From assembly GCA_022925895.1 (NCBI GenBank), contig JAKSYS010000479.1, positions 1 through 49,455 on the forward strand: a stretch of 49,455 bases of DNA, read 5' to 3'. The first letter of the stretch is position 1. Every line of letters starts with the position of its first letter. Source of the DNA: Fragilaria crotonensis. Taxonomy: Eukaryota; Bacillariophyta; Fragilariophyceae; Fragilariales; Fragilariaceae. The notes under the pieces were generated by a model that saw only the letters and a list, made by a program, of their open reading frames with translations, made no database searches and was not told where the DNA came from. The position numbers and the translations under genes are program-made. This document shows, one piece after another, positions 1 to 11,080 of this stretch.

Positions 1-1
1 G

Positions 2-140
2 TGATTTATTGTATGCGTTGTACGGTACACGGTACAGTATGAGGTACAATATTCGATCTCACATCTTGACCTTTCCCATGATCTATACCCGCTACTAGCA
101 TATCGTTGCACCGTCTCCCTTAGTACGTCTACTTTACTCA
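2..140 (+). repeat. 5' LTR of the copia element
   Basis: It begins TGATTTATTG and ends TACTCA, so it has the TG...CA ends of an LTR. It matches 6054-6196 along its whole length with no base substitution; the only differences are a 3-bp TAC indel and one T in a T run. At 139 bp it is short for an LTR but within the range of copia elements. It contains several GTAC tetranucleotides, like the host spacers. Confidence 0.88.
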
Positions 141-157
141 GTTTATCAGACCCAACG
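141..157 (+). other. Primer-binding-site-like stretch
   Basis: Directly after the 5' LTR the sequence reads GTTTATCAGACCC, which resembles the TGGTATCAGAGC primer site complementary to initiator tRNA-Met used by Ty1/copia elements. The match is imperfect, as expected in a decayed element. Confidence 0.5.
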
Positions 158-589
158 CTCTGGATGATGACGAACGATGTTATCTGTCAAGTCTGATGGC
201 AATGTACATGCTCTGAAGTGAATAGGCTGCTTCCTTCGCTCGCGTCGAGTGACTTGTCAGCTGTGCCCAGGCATGCGTTGAACTGCCATAAAATTACCCG
301 TTGAAACCAGTGAACCATAACATGCGAGATGGTGCATGTGGCCTGAATGGAATGAGGTGATTTTCGATCCCCATTCACCTTGTCGAACCGATCTCGACAA
401 CCGATTGATGGATCGATCACATCCATCCTTCGATCCGTACCATCGCGGATGAAAGATTCATACATCGCCCGTTAGGCGAGAGTATATATTATACAGTACG
501 AATGATTATACTCGCACTGGCGTAATACGTGATCTCCGTTGAACGCATCCAACAGGGATTGACCCCGGAACTTCAGGGAGAGTTCTTGA

Positions 590-1860
590 TCGCCTATCGT
601 GTTTTCCGTTGTTGAGGTCAACGCTTCCGAAATGGATAGTCCTGGAATACGCACGGTTTTTGGCCGTATCGGGTTCTCGGAACAGGCTGCACAAGCCCTC
701 GTCAAGGACCAAGGCATCAACTCCCTAGAGGAGATCAGACGACTTCTTTCTGATGACAATTAGATCGAAAGCCTTTGTAAGGTGATTGTCGCTCCTGAGG
801 AATGATTCCTCCACCCGCCGGGGCCGCCGCTGGAGCCGCGCATGCCCAGAACCCCGGCTTTCAGGTTAAAAGATTGAGGGCCGAGTTAAATCTCAAGCTC
901 TTACTGTTCTACCTTCACCATCAGGTGCACTTGAGTTGTACAGTGGTCATCGCGAACGTTACGCTCGCTTGACAACATTCGCAGCATTCGCAAACATCGT
1001 GAACGAGTTCGTGAGTTTGCATCCACTGAAAGCATCCTGATGACCTGCCCATCATCGACTCAAAGGACTGGCTGATAACGCTAGAAGCCATCGACGAGTA
1101 CCCACGCTCGGTGCTTGGGAACGTAAGACGATCCCGCAAGCATATGTCATTCGTTAGAATAAGTCGATTTCTTGCGCCCGATGAGGACATGATCTTCCAA
1201 ACGGTACAGGACAAAACGATCGCAAGGGTCCCACCTCTCGGCCAACGCTGCAAGAGTTCGAGTCCCAGATCCTGCCTACTACCTCGTCAATCGCGAGAAG
1301 ATTTGAAACATAATCTTGCGTATCACTCGCATAAACCCCGCCTGGACGAATGTTAAACCAGCGCTGAAACCGGAAATGGCAGGATGGCCTATCAAGGCAT
1401 CTACGGCCACTTCTTGAGCCGACAGCACGTCAACATCATGACCACGATGGCCGAAGACAAGCTGATAATACAGTCTCCACGGCGAGCAGCGTCGTTGGGA
1501 ACGTTAACATGCTCAAGCAGCCGCACTCAGTGTTGAAGGCTCCGACATGTAGGTTTTGATCTACGTTCGAAGGTTCGTTACCTTCTTGATGGCATCAAAA
1601 CGACAAGTTTGACGCCGTCAAAACTCGCATTATGTACTAGGAAACGCTGCGCTCCGACTTTGAAGCATGCGTAAGTCTGTACCAGGACTACATTTGCCAG
1701 ACTTTGCTTGACAAAAGGATCTTGCTTCCAAGCGCCTTAAGCGTGGCCACACGCCCGGTGCGAAATATAGTGAGATAACAAAGGGCAACGGAGATGCGAC
1801 AAGAATCCCAACCCTAAGGAGGTTATTAAGAACCTACATGCTGTCAACGGTCAGATGCCC
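590..1860 (+). pseudogene. copia gag relic
   Basis: Gag wording appears in several frames. Near 620-760 a piece reads SEQAAQALVKDQGINSLEEI, the N-terminal gag motif of diatom copia elements (a short helical module followed by LLSDDN). Near 1270-1370 pieces about reading NREKI and WTNVKPAL follow, and near 1590-1660 a DGIKT-FDAVKTRIM-type segment. Stops and frame changes separate all of them, so no functional Gag can be made. Borders are approximate. Confidence 0.7.
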
Positions 1861-2094
1861 CAATCGGAGGAGCAAATGCAGCAGACCTCTGTTGCAGATG
1901 ATGACAGCACTCTCTTTTCAAAGGACTCCGGCACGTCGGCCGATGAGCCCGCAACGAGTGCAAAAATGGCGCCAGCAATCGCATGAACGCGGCGCTCCCG
2001 CGCCAGAAGAGTCTGATGAAGAGCCCAGAAATGACGCTGCGCACGCTTGGCCGCCATTCGACCATTGGGATTGCTCGACAAGTCGGTTGTCCAT

Positions 2095-2275
2095 GAATCT
2101 GCATCCGATCACGACTCCCAAGCCGACCACTGTGCCGTAGTAGGCAGTAATTGTTTAGTAGTCCGTGACTACGATCGTCAGAAAAACGTGTCGGGTTACA
2201 ACCCATCAGGTCCTGTCGCCACGGATCTTGAACTGTTTCGGCGGCGCTCGCGTTCAATGATTTCGTAAGCGATGA
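2095..2275 (+). pseudogene. copia aspartic protease relic
   Basis: A short frame reads HDSQADHCAVVGSN followed by VVRDYDR and VSGYNPS. This corresponds to the D-S-H-A-D-T active-site region and following strand of diatom copia proteases. The expected histidine next to the active-site aspartate reads glutamine and the frame ends soon after. A later piece at 2290-2560 (LNDIPRFL, DDTSAPYVPP) is the downstream part of the same polyprotein. Confidence 0.65.
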
Positions 2276-2839
2276 AACAGTATTTTGTCTCATGGTCCAT
2301 CAGGCGATCCATATCCCTGATATCGCACCGAATGATGTTATGATTTTAAACGACATTCCTCGTTTCTTAACCGAAACTGTCAACGACCTGACACGCTTGT
2401 TGGTGATTCCCCCCGCTGACGACACCTCCGCCCCGTACGTGCCTCCGCTCTTGGTCCGTGGTGTCACCTTGACCTTTCGGACTCGGCAGTCGCCCATCGA
2501 CGCATATGAGACGCTCCCTCAAGGTGTCACGCTCACAGGCAAGGAGGATCTCCCGTGAGACCCATATGACAAAGTTTTCAACGACGAGGAAGCTGCGCTC
2601 ACGAAATACCTGTCGGAAACAGGGGACCGAATCGGAGCACCGCCACCGTCTAGGCGACTATGCTTGGTTTCCAACATGTATTCGCTCGCAAACATGTATT
2701 GCCACCGTCCAGGCGACTCTGCTCGGTTTCTAACATATATTCGTTCGTTAACGAATTACAGAATTACAACGAGGACTCGATGCAACGAGTATGTCTCGAT
2801 CAACTACTTCGCCGACGCTCGAGATCCATTCCTTTACCC

Positions 2840-3640
2840 GCTCGATTGCATTGCTCCGGTCGCCGTTTGCCGGAAAGCAATTCTTTCCTCAACTCTTGGC
2901 ACGGAACTGGGGAATCGACATGCAAACTGCGAAGCGTACTGTAAACGTGACGACTCAACGTGGCATACGCACAGTGCTGCATCCGACACTGTCACGTCGG
3001 CTCCACAGCACTAACGACCGTCAGCTACGGTACCGTCATCTTCCACATCGATTGCTTCACTGGCACTCACTCTGATATTGAATACTGATTCGCGAATGAA
3101 TCATAAATATTCACAAGCATTCGCGACGTCTGATGGCTGGTGTCGTGCCATAAGCGCGCGACAGACGGAGCCACACACGCCGTGGCCGAATGCTGCGGGC
3201 TGTGATCAGAGAATTGCAGAAGGGTGTCGGGAGGCAGATGGTTCTTTCCGGTACGCCCAAGCGCTTTTGGGATGATTGCCTGGAATGAGGCGTATGTTAG
3301 ATCTCTAACCGCGCACAACATTATGAACGTGACGGGCGAGGCCGTTATCAGCGGCGAAACTGCTGTCATACCACCATTTGCTCTGTTCAAGTGCATCAAT
3401 GGTGTTGGGCCAAGTTTGACCCTGCTATCCATATAGGTCCCGCTATGACACGGAAAGCCCTTCAGCGGAATGGCCAAACTGTTTATTGTTCGACTGTTTG
3501 CTCGTTGACGCCAGACGAATTGGCGGACGAGTCGATCAAGAAAAGTGCGAGGACTTCACGGACACAAGGTAAACTCGGTTCTAGGGGACGGATTCAAATA
3601 CAAGGATTTTGCGAACCCAGAATTGGTTGACCTAGAAATT
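2840..3640 (+). pseudogene. copia integrase relic with internal deletion
   Basis: The zinc-binding/GAG-pre-integrase-like region is seen around 2890-3000 (LLARNWGID, TAKRTVNVTTQRG). The core follows at about 3120-3300. A segment reading DGWCRAISARQTEPHTPWPN shows that the end of one catalytic strand is joined almost directly to the later TEPxxPW(Q/P)NAA motif. About 50 residues of the usual core are missing between them. The region closes with LTPDELAD near 3510. It cannot encode a working integrase. Confidence 0.75.
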
Positions 3641-3649
3641 CCAACATCC

Positions 3650-5170
3650 CAAACTACGTCGACGATGATGACGGCGAGGTGCCTCGAGTCCCTGACGCCC
3701 ATGATGAGCCTGTTGCTGACACGTACAATCAGTATATTGGGGCCGAGGTGACTCTGCCAATCGGCGACAAGATGTTGAGTGCAAAGGTTCGAAGCAGAAA
3801 GCGTGCACTCGATGGAAGTCCTGTTGGAAGAAGGGCGAACCAGAATCAATCTTGGACATTCGTGCTTACAATGTTGAGTTTGCCGACGGCCAAACGGCAG
3901 CGCAGGCAGAACTATCGGCCAAGCAATGTGATCGCGCAGAATATGTATGCGATTTGCGACACAGAGGGCAATCAATTTCTCCTGCAGAAGGATCGTTCAT
4001 CACCGAAACGACGGATCTGCGGTCCAACGCGCAGATATGTTCGTCCAGCGAGGATCGAATCGCCATTATTGCTAAACGACAAAGGGTTGGCAACTCTGTG
4101 CCAAATGGAAAGATGGAAGCACTTCATGGGAACGACTCGCGGACTTGAAGGAGTCTAATCCCGTGGAGTTAGCTGACTATGTGATCGCTCAAGGAATCGA
4201 GCGAACCTGCTTTCGCGTGGTGGGTTCCGTTCACAATTAAGGGGCGCAATCGGATAATTGCGACTTTAAATAACCGATATCACGAGCGGATGCATAAATT
4301 TGGACTCACAGTTCCGAAAACGTTTGAGGATTGCATCCGCATCGACCGCGAAAACGGTAACACGACATAGCAGGATGTCATTCGGAAGAGATGACTAAGG
4401 CGAGTAGCCTTTCAGGTAATGAGCGGCGACTCAGAACCTCCTTCCTTTTTTAGGTTTTCAACGGAAGCTCGCTTTGTGGCCGGCGACCACATCATGACGG
4501 AATCACTACCTATGTATCTGACAATACGCAAGTTTTCTTTCGGAGGACTTTTGGCTGCTCTGAACGACTCAGAGTCAGGTGAAGACCGCCGACATTGCAA
4601 GTGCAGTGATTGTTCGGGCACTATACGGTCTGAATTCTGCCGGTGCTTCTCTTTCAGAAATCATTTGGCCGACTGTGTGCAGCACGACTCGGGCTGGGGA
4701 TCATGCAGTGCAGATCCGGCCGCGTGGCTAAAGCCTATATTGCAACCCGAGGAGGGGTACAAACCCGAGGACTTACAAATTGCTTATTGTATGTTGACAA
4801 CATTCCTGTTGTGCACCACGACGGTGTCGGGTCTTAAATACAATTGATCATTTCTTCAAGACCAAACCTGACTCTATTGCGACCCGGAGTTTTGCTTGGG
4901 CGCAAAGTTGCGAAATACCACGCTACCGAACGGAGTACACGCAATTTGGGCGATAGTTCCAGCAAGCACATCCAAGCGGCTGTGCTCAATGTTAAGTTCC
5001 ACGATACAAACTTCCCCACGCGGCATTGAACGAAGTGAGCAGCAGGACCGTTTCCTCCCAACTATGCAACTGAACTCGACAGTAAGTCCGATGTTGGACG
5101 CGACCCTCTCTTCGTTCTATCAGATGCAGATTGGTGTTCTGCGATGGTGCGATGAATTGGGGTGAATTGA
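3650..5170 (+). pseudogene. copia IN-RT linker and reverse transcriptase relic
   Basis: From 3658 the linker reads DDDGEVPRVPDAHDEPVADT and continues in shifted frames through NVIAQNMYAICDTEGNQFLL (3926-3990). A stretch near 4150-4380 reads DLKESNPVE, then FAWWVPFTIKGRNRIIAT, then KTFEDCIRIDRENGNT. RT proper is seen around 4700-5160, including GAKLRNTTLPNGVHA and SPMLDATLSSFYQMQIGVLR. The catalytic box at 4790-4801 reads Y-V-D-N instead of Y-V-D-D. Multiple stops and indels break the frame. Confidence 0.85.
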
Positions 5171-5880
5171 TATCACAACTGAGGTGTCAAGTTGTCGTCC
5201 TATCTTGCTCAACCTCGTGACGGCCATTTGAACGCTTCCTTTCATACTTTCAACTATCTCGAGAAGAAACACAGCGCAAGGATTGTGTTCGACCCGACGT
5301 CTTCCGTGATTGATATGTCCTCGTTTTAAGGAAAGCGATTGGAAGAATATTACGGGAACGTTAAGGAGGCGATACCTCCAAACGTTCCGGAGCCACAAGG
5401 GAAGAAAGTGAATCTTTGCCTATTCGTGGATTCCGACCATGCCGGATGCGAAGATCAGCGGACACGCAAACTGCTGGCTTCATCTACAGGATCAGTCACC
5501 TATTTCGTGGTTCTCAAATAAACAGTCCACGATCGAGACCAGTGTCTTCGGACCCGAATTCGTGGTGATGAAGCAGGGCATGGATCTTATTGCGGGCTTC
5601 GCTACAAGCTCCGAATGATGAGTGTACAATTACCGGTCCCTCATTCATTTATGGGAACAGCATGTCTGTGATACACAACACGCAACGACCCGAATCGACT
5701 TTGAAAAAGAAGTCCAATTCTGTGTGTTATCATGCAGTTCGCGAGGCGATAGCTACGGGTGAATGTCTATTGGACATGTGACATGTGTCAACCCATGACA
5801 AACTCGCGGACATATGTACGAAGATTATCCCAGGTGGGCAGAAGCGTGAACACCCCGTGGGATTGATCCTGTACGACCTT
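5171..5880 (+). pseudogene. copia RNase H relic
   Basis: Pieces in three frames read SYLAQP, YLEKKHSARIVFDPT-like wording, then LCLFVDSDHAG at about 5418-5450 (the first RNase H aspartates), then SVFGPEFVVMKQGMD and GPSFIYGNSMSVIHNTQRPE. The last piece is the typical copia RNase H region ending in STHDKLADICTKIIPGGQKR-type wording near 5790-5850. Stop codons lie between the pieces. Confidence 0.85.
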
Positions 5881-6041
5881 GTTGATCATCGTTGATAACC
5901 CCCTCATTGAGGTTCGAAGGGTTCTTTGGGTTACCTTGATTGTCTTTTGACAACTAAATATCACTTTGATCAGATGTTTCGCTTACATCTCGCTCGCTAG
6001 ATTACGACGAACTAAGCGACTCGCCCGACTTCGTCTGATTA

Positions 6042-6053
6042 GTTCGAGGGGAC
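6042..6053 (+). other. Polypurine tract
   Basis: The bases immediately before the 3' LTR read GTTCGAGGGGAC. A purine-rich stretch abutting the TG of a 3' LTR is the usual plus-strand priming site, and it helps to fix the LTR boundary at 6054. Confidence 0.6.
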
Positions 6054-6196
6054 TGATTTATTGTATGCGTTGTACGGTACACTACGGTACAGTATGAGGT
6101 ACAATATTCGATCTCACATCTTGACCTTTCCCATGATCTATACCCGCTACTAGCATATCGTTGCACCGTCTCCCTTAGTACGTCTACTTTTACTCA
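6054..6196 (+). repeat. 3' LTR of the copia element
   Basis: It starts TGATTTATTG and ends TACTCA, and is 143 bp long against 139 bp for the 5' copy because of a TAC insertion and one extra T. It ends 87 bp before the ATG of the acyl-CoA synthetase gene and has the same orientation, so any LTR promoter would read into that gene. Confidence 0.9.
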
Positions 6197-6283
6197 CCTG
6201 TGAACGGTGAATCTGTGGCACTTTCTATGGATTAGGTCAAAACTGCCGAAGGGGTCATCAGTCTACCGATCGATTTCTCATTC

Positions 6284-8453
6284 ATGTCATCATCACCATC
6301 TTCCGCTTCCAAGCGCAACGACCATGTTGAGGACAATGTCACAAACGAATGGTCTGTCGTCGTCCCAAACACGGAACGACACGATCGCGGAGCCATTCGT
6401 CGATGTTACGATCCTCTCGTTCATCCCGAGTTGGGATCCGACGGCGTCCGCACCTTGTACGAAGGAATACGACGGGGTGCCGAACTCAATCCATTAGGAC
6501 CCTGCCTTGGATTCCGATGCATGTCGACCAACGGATTTCCAACACCATACATTTACTCGAGCTACACCGAGGTCTTGGCACGAGTCAATGCCTTTGCCGC
6601 GGGGTTGGACGAACTCAATCTGGTGTGTGCCAACCACGATGGCATGAAAATTCTTTGTTTGTACATGAGAAACTGCATGGAATGGACATTGGCGGAGCAT
6701 GCGGCCTACACGGTCGGTGCCATTACTGCACCGCTTTATGATACCTTGGGTCCAGATACGGTACACTTCATTTTGAATCAAACATCTTCCAAAACTGTGG
6801 TTTGTACTCGCGCCGAACTTCAAGCTGTTTGTGCCGCAAAGAAGGAGGATTGTCCCTCTTTTGAATACGTTGTTCTTGTGGATGGTGTCGTCCCCGAAGC
6901 AAAGGCAATGGCGGAACAAGTAGGATTGCACGTTTTGAGTTTTGCACACGTTGAGGCTGCAGGAGCGCAACGTATCACAACTCGTGGACATAAGCACACC
7001 CCGCCGTCTCCCAAGGATGTCGCAACCTTATGCTATACCTCTGGTACCACTGGAAATCCGAAGGGCGCATTGCTCAGTCATGAGAACTTTGTCTCCACAA
7101 TGGCCGGTATGAGGATTGTCTTCCAGCCAGAACCCTACGATCGGCACTTATCCTATTTGCCTCTGGCGCACATCTTTGAACGCGTCGTGGCGAACCAGAT
7201 ACTCGCAGCTGGCGCATCGATTGCATTTTATCGAGGCGACCCAAAGTTCTTGATTGAAGATCTTCAAGCCTGTCGGCCAACCACATTGCCTGTGGCACCC
7301 CGAGTCCTCAACAAGATTCATGATAAAATTATTGCCGGCATGACCGCTGCTGGAGGCATGAAACTCAAGTTATTCAAGGCAGCACTGGCCGCCAAAACTC
7401 AAGGCTTGGCGCGCGGTCATTTGACGCACGCCCTCTACGATCGGTTGATTTTTAACAAAATCAAGGCCGCCTTGGGTCTCGATCACATTCGGTTCATGGT
7501 GTCCGGCAGTGCACCTCTCAGCAAACCCGTCATGACATTTTTCCGATGTCTGTTGGGTGTTCCCGTTGTGGAAGGATACGGACAAACAGAAGGGACGGCG
7601 GCTGCAACCATTTCGCATCCCGACGACATTCGAACTGTCGGACACGTGGGAGGGCCTACTGGCGCGACGGAAATTTGTTTGTACAACGTGCCCGAGATGG
7701 GATACATGGGCACCGATACGGATCATCGAGGACAGCCCTGTCAAGGAAGAGGAGAGATTTGTGTGCGAGGACCCAATGTGTTCTTGGGATACTATCAGGA
7801 GGAGGAGAAAACGAGAGAGACAATTGATGAGGAAGGGTGGTTGCACAGCGGTGATATTGGATTGTGGACGCTACAGGGGCAGCTGCAGATTATTGATCGA
7901 AAGAAGAATATCTTCAAACTGTCAATTGGAGGTGAGTCTTGGTTTATCTATTGTGCTAATCTGTTACCTGCACTCTTCGTTGCTAATTCCCGACTGATTT
8001 GAAAACATGATCTACCTAGAATACGTTGCTCCGGAAAAGATTGAAAATATCCTTTCCGCGTCGCTCCTAATCGGCCAATGCTTCGTTTACGGTGATTCTT
8101 TCCAAAATTGCGTTGTCGCAATTGTTGTCCCCGACGAAGAACCCGTCCGTCACTGGGCCATCACCAACGCTCCAGAGTTGGCCGCTCCGGCCATGTCATT
8201 CCGTGAAGTTTGCCAGTCACAGGACCTCAAGGCTGCCATTTTGGCAGACATTCAAAAGCTATCACGAGAACATGGACTGCAGGGATTTGAAGTCGTCAAG
8301 GACATCTATTTGGAAAGTGAGCTCTTTAGCCCTGACAACGATTTGGTGACGCCCACCTTTAAGCTGAAGCGAAACTTATTGCGCGATCGGTACCAGAATG
8401 AAATTGATGCCATGTATAATCAAATGTCCGCAGCTCTGCAGAGTAAGCTTTAG
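6284..8453 (+). CDS. Long-chain acyl-CoA synthetase, peroxisomal (PTS1)
   Basis: This enzyme activates free fatty acids to acyl-CoA using ATP. Exon 1 is 6284-7931, the intron 7932-8019 (88 nt, GTGAGT...CTAG) and exon 2 8020-8453; the product is 693 aa. Splicing turns a dead end into the family motif KLSIGEYVAPEKIEN, which confirms the junction. The ATP/AMP loop YTSGTTGNPKG lies near residue 251, GYGQTEG near 431, and the fatty-acyl-binding signature with HSGDIG and IDRKKNIFKL near 525-560. The length is normal for the family. The protein ends in SKL, a canonical type 1 peroxisomal signal, so a role in beta-oxidation is inferred. No frame lesion is present. The chosen start is the first ATG in frame, after a short leader; the copia 3' LTR lies just upstream. 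Confidence 0.95.
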
Positions 8454-9559
8454 TGAGATATTGATGGCGGTAAGTTAAGAATATTGGGACTATTAGGACT
8501 TGATGAAGGTTGCTGTGGCAAGGGGGGGTCGTAACTCGTAGCGGTAACCGCATCCAGAAACTCACGTGTTACCTTCTCTAGCATGATGCCCGCATCTATC
8601 CATCCGCTCTGTTCTTAGGTTATTTGCCGGTCTCCTCCGAGCATGGTTTCTTGTCTCTAAAAATTAGGCTGCAAAAGCATCACTTTAGTTCCAGCGAGTC
8701 ATTACGCACATTTTTCCACTACAACATCAATGCGTCTCCAACGTTGGAAACATTTAATGCCATCTAAATCAGGACCCTGCCAGCGCTGATGATTCCAATG
8801 CCAAAGTAGCTGCCTGCCCATAAACGTTGGAGTTCAGTTTGTTAGCCTGGATGTTGGGTTTCCGAGTTTCGGAATCTGTTGTTCTATCTCTTCTATCATA
8901 CTGGTATATATCTGCTCCGCGTACCGGTATGTAGTATGTATACTCTACAACGGTCGATACGGTACTGGAGTATGAAACTCGGACATACCATGTCTATACT
9001 GTACCCCATGTACTGTGCACTCGAGTACTGCACTGCGCGACATTAGAGAAATGCAGTACAAATACTCGTACTTGTACCATGGTACACAAGAACCTGGTAC
9101 TAGTACTGAATTACAAGTACTCCACCGCATTCGAGAAATGGAGTACTGGTGTACTGGTACTTGTACCGGCGTACTACGAGTATGTGCGATTTGAGCATGT
9201 TGAGGCGATGATAACATTTATGACAGGCGCGTAGGAGCGTATCGCATACTACAGTACGATGATAATCCGAGTAGACTCTACTAGTGGTACCGGTACATGT
9301 GACGGTTGTATTATCATGTACCGTATGATATGATATCTTACTCGATGTGTCACTCCATCTGAGCAGTTTCGGATTCAACCTACCTTCGTCTCCAACACAA
9401 ACCAAAAGGCAAAAGTCCAGCCCACCAGCAGAGTATTGCTTTAAAGTAACAGACACGACGCATTGCAATTAACTTAAGAGATCGAAAGAGCAGTCAACGA
9501 TTCCGGAAGGTCAACAAGCAGCAAAAGATTCTGAAAGACTGAAATTCACGTCAAAAGCG
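8454..9559. other. Intergenic spacer with a GTAC-dense island
   Basis: No credible gene is seen in these 1.1 kb. The part from about 8920 to 9340 is packed with GTAC, in contexts such as GGTACTAGTACTG and TGTACTGGTACTTGTACC. I count about sixteen copies in roughly 250 bp where about one is expected. The last 200 bp before gene A are ordinary sequence and are the likely promoter/5' UTR of gene A. Confidence 0.6.
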
Positions 9560-10466
9560 ATGACATTGTTATCCGAGTGCGGATTAACTCTGCTATTCAT
9601 TCTTGCTTGTACTGTTGGAGCTCAAGCCTGCAATGTTGATCAAAATGGGTTAATCGGGTCGGATTCTGGCATTGCTGTTCCAGTGTCTTTCCAGTATGAT
9701 CTCACAGTTGCCAGTGGTACCAACCAAGAAATTGTTGTCTCAGAGATAATTCCGGACCTCGAGACATCCTTTGCAGAAACACTTGCCAGCAGTCTTATAT
9801 CGGCTTGTGCTGGTGCAGGGGTAACCACTCCGAGCTCTGTAAGCATTATGGGTTTCGAGACTGCACCCACGGACACGATCCTCGCGGGGCAAGCTGCGCG
9901 GCAGCATCGCCGGAGTGCTTCAAAGTAAAGAGCGACATGTCGGTTTACGTGAAGGAGAGCGAAACTGGTGTGCTTGAGATTGTGGGGCTCACATTGCTGT
10001 CAAATGTCCTGGGAAGAAGTACACCTCTGAAACTGTGCATCCCGATTTGGTGGCTATCACGGTGAATGCCACTTCGTTTCAAAAGGTGACGCTGCCCCCG
10101 AGCACCCCAGCGCCAATTCCGCCTTTGATATTGAATCTCCCAGTCAAAACTGCCGCACCACTTCCTCCCACAACGCTCACAGACGAATCCTCACCAGTCG
10201 CACCAAACGCTGACAGCATCTCATCGCCTGTGGGAGAGTCTGTTGAACAACCAGTTGAAAGTCCAGAGCCGGCAGGTGGCGGAAATGGTAGCGTGTTTGT
10301 TATATTGGGCATTGTGTTGGCATTCGTTCTTCTGGGCGCCGGAGGTTTCATGTACTACCGACGCCGGTTTAAGAAGAAGCCCAGAAAAGGTGGGAAGAAG
10401 AATGGAGATGACAGTGACGACGATAGTTACATCGACGAGGAGGACGATGACTCTGACTCTGACTAA
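9560..10466 (+). CDS. Membrane protein A: secreted-type ectodomain, one TM, acidic tail (frame broken twice)
   Basis: I do not recognise a named family. The protein has a signal peptide (residues 1-24), an ectodomain of about 190 residues, a Pro/Ser-rich stalk, one membrane helix (FVILGIVLAFVLLGAGG, nt about 10293-10345), and a cytoplasmic tail that is first Lys-rich (FKKKPRKGGKK) and then almost purely Asp/Ser/Glu. The ectodomain is paralogous to gene B: shared landmarks are NGLIGSDSG/KGFIGADLG, ECFKVKSDMSVYV/ECFRVHSEMTFYV and GFETAPTD/GIETLPKD. The frame shifts by minus one at the G run 9886-9889 and again at 10011-10013. Allowing one G in each gives exactly 302 codons plus stop, so this is either a very young pseudogene or two base-calling errors. 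Confidence 0.8.
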
Positions 10467-10814
10467 CTTGGGAGGCTGGAACCCTTACTTTCTTTGCATA
10501 GTAAAACAAGAGCTGTGTCGGACTTAATTCTGCTGATCACGACTACAACTTTCTATCGAGGACTAAAACCCAGTCTGCGCAATGTATTCAAATGACTCGC
10601 ACAGGTGTAGTCGCAACGTCCCATCGGAACAATCTTTGCAATAGGAGCTACCGGTAGGTGTTCTTAGCGACGGACGTCACGAGGCGACTCTTTACTGCCA
10701 GAACAAGCAGTATGTGAACTCGATCAGGTGATAACTTGCGGATGTACTTCATGCTTCATCTGCTGTCCCCTCTAGTAGCTAGCTCTACTAGTAGACTCTA
10801 GACTACAGTACAAG
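10467..10814. other. Spacer between gene A and the DNA transposon
   Basis: This holds the 3' flank of gene A. No gene is visible. It includes a CTACCGGTAG palindrome at 10648-10657 and a CTAGTAGCTAGCTCTACTAG-like self-complementary stretch near 10773-10795. Confidence 0.5.
10648..10657. repeat. CTACCGGTAG palindrome, first of four copies
   Basis: The same 10-bp palindrome also occurs at 29919-29928, 32442-32451 and 46324-46333, always outside genes. Three of the four are preceded by AG and three are followed by GT. Confidence 0.7.
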
Positions 10815-10816
10815 TA

Positions 10817-10840
10817 CTAGCATAAACCATATAGTGGGAC
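10817..10840 (+). repeat. Left terminal inverted repeat of the pogo-type element
   Basis: Its 24 bp are the exact reverse complement of 14064-14087. The TA at 10815-10816 precedes it. Confidence 0.9.
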
Positions 10841-11080
10841 GGGTTTTTTTCAAAGAGTACTGGGACTGCATCGTACTCGGTCTGATTTTGAGATAACCAT
10901 TCACGAAGATCGCCTTTCTATCCGCAAGAGAATGTGTAGGTAACTCGAAACGAGTAGGGGTTACCGTAGCTAGTTTTTGCAATGGTGGAGTAGTTCTGAA
11001 GGTATGATGTCTCCTAGAAGCGAGACAATATTTTGGCGCACAACATCATTTCTTTGAAATTAATTACGAGAACTTTAACC

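Larger units (their letters stand above)
2..6196 (+). mobile_element. Ty1/copia LTR retrotransposon, coding-dead (CoDi-like)
   Basis: Two near-identical repeats (2-140 and 6054-6196) enclose about 5.9 kb in which gag, protease, integrase, reverse transcriptase and RNase H can be followed in that order on the + strand, but only by hopping between frames. The order PR-IN-RT-RH is the copia order. The linker between integrase and RT, with pieces reading DLKESNPVE and EPAFAWWVPFT, is wording I recognise from diatom copia polyproteins. No frame stays open for more than about 160 codons. A PBS-like stretch follows the 5' LTR and a purine tract precedes the 3' LTR. The target duplication cannot be tested because only one base of left flank is in the window. 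Confidence 0.92.

Noticed and set aside
1838-2293. Frames of 100-150 codons on both strands in the left region
   Set aside because: They lie inside the decayed copia gag-protease region and do not match any protein in the phase read; the gag wording is in other phases.
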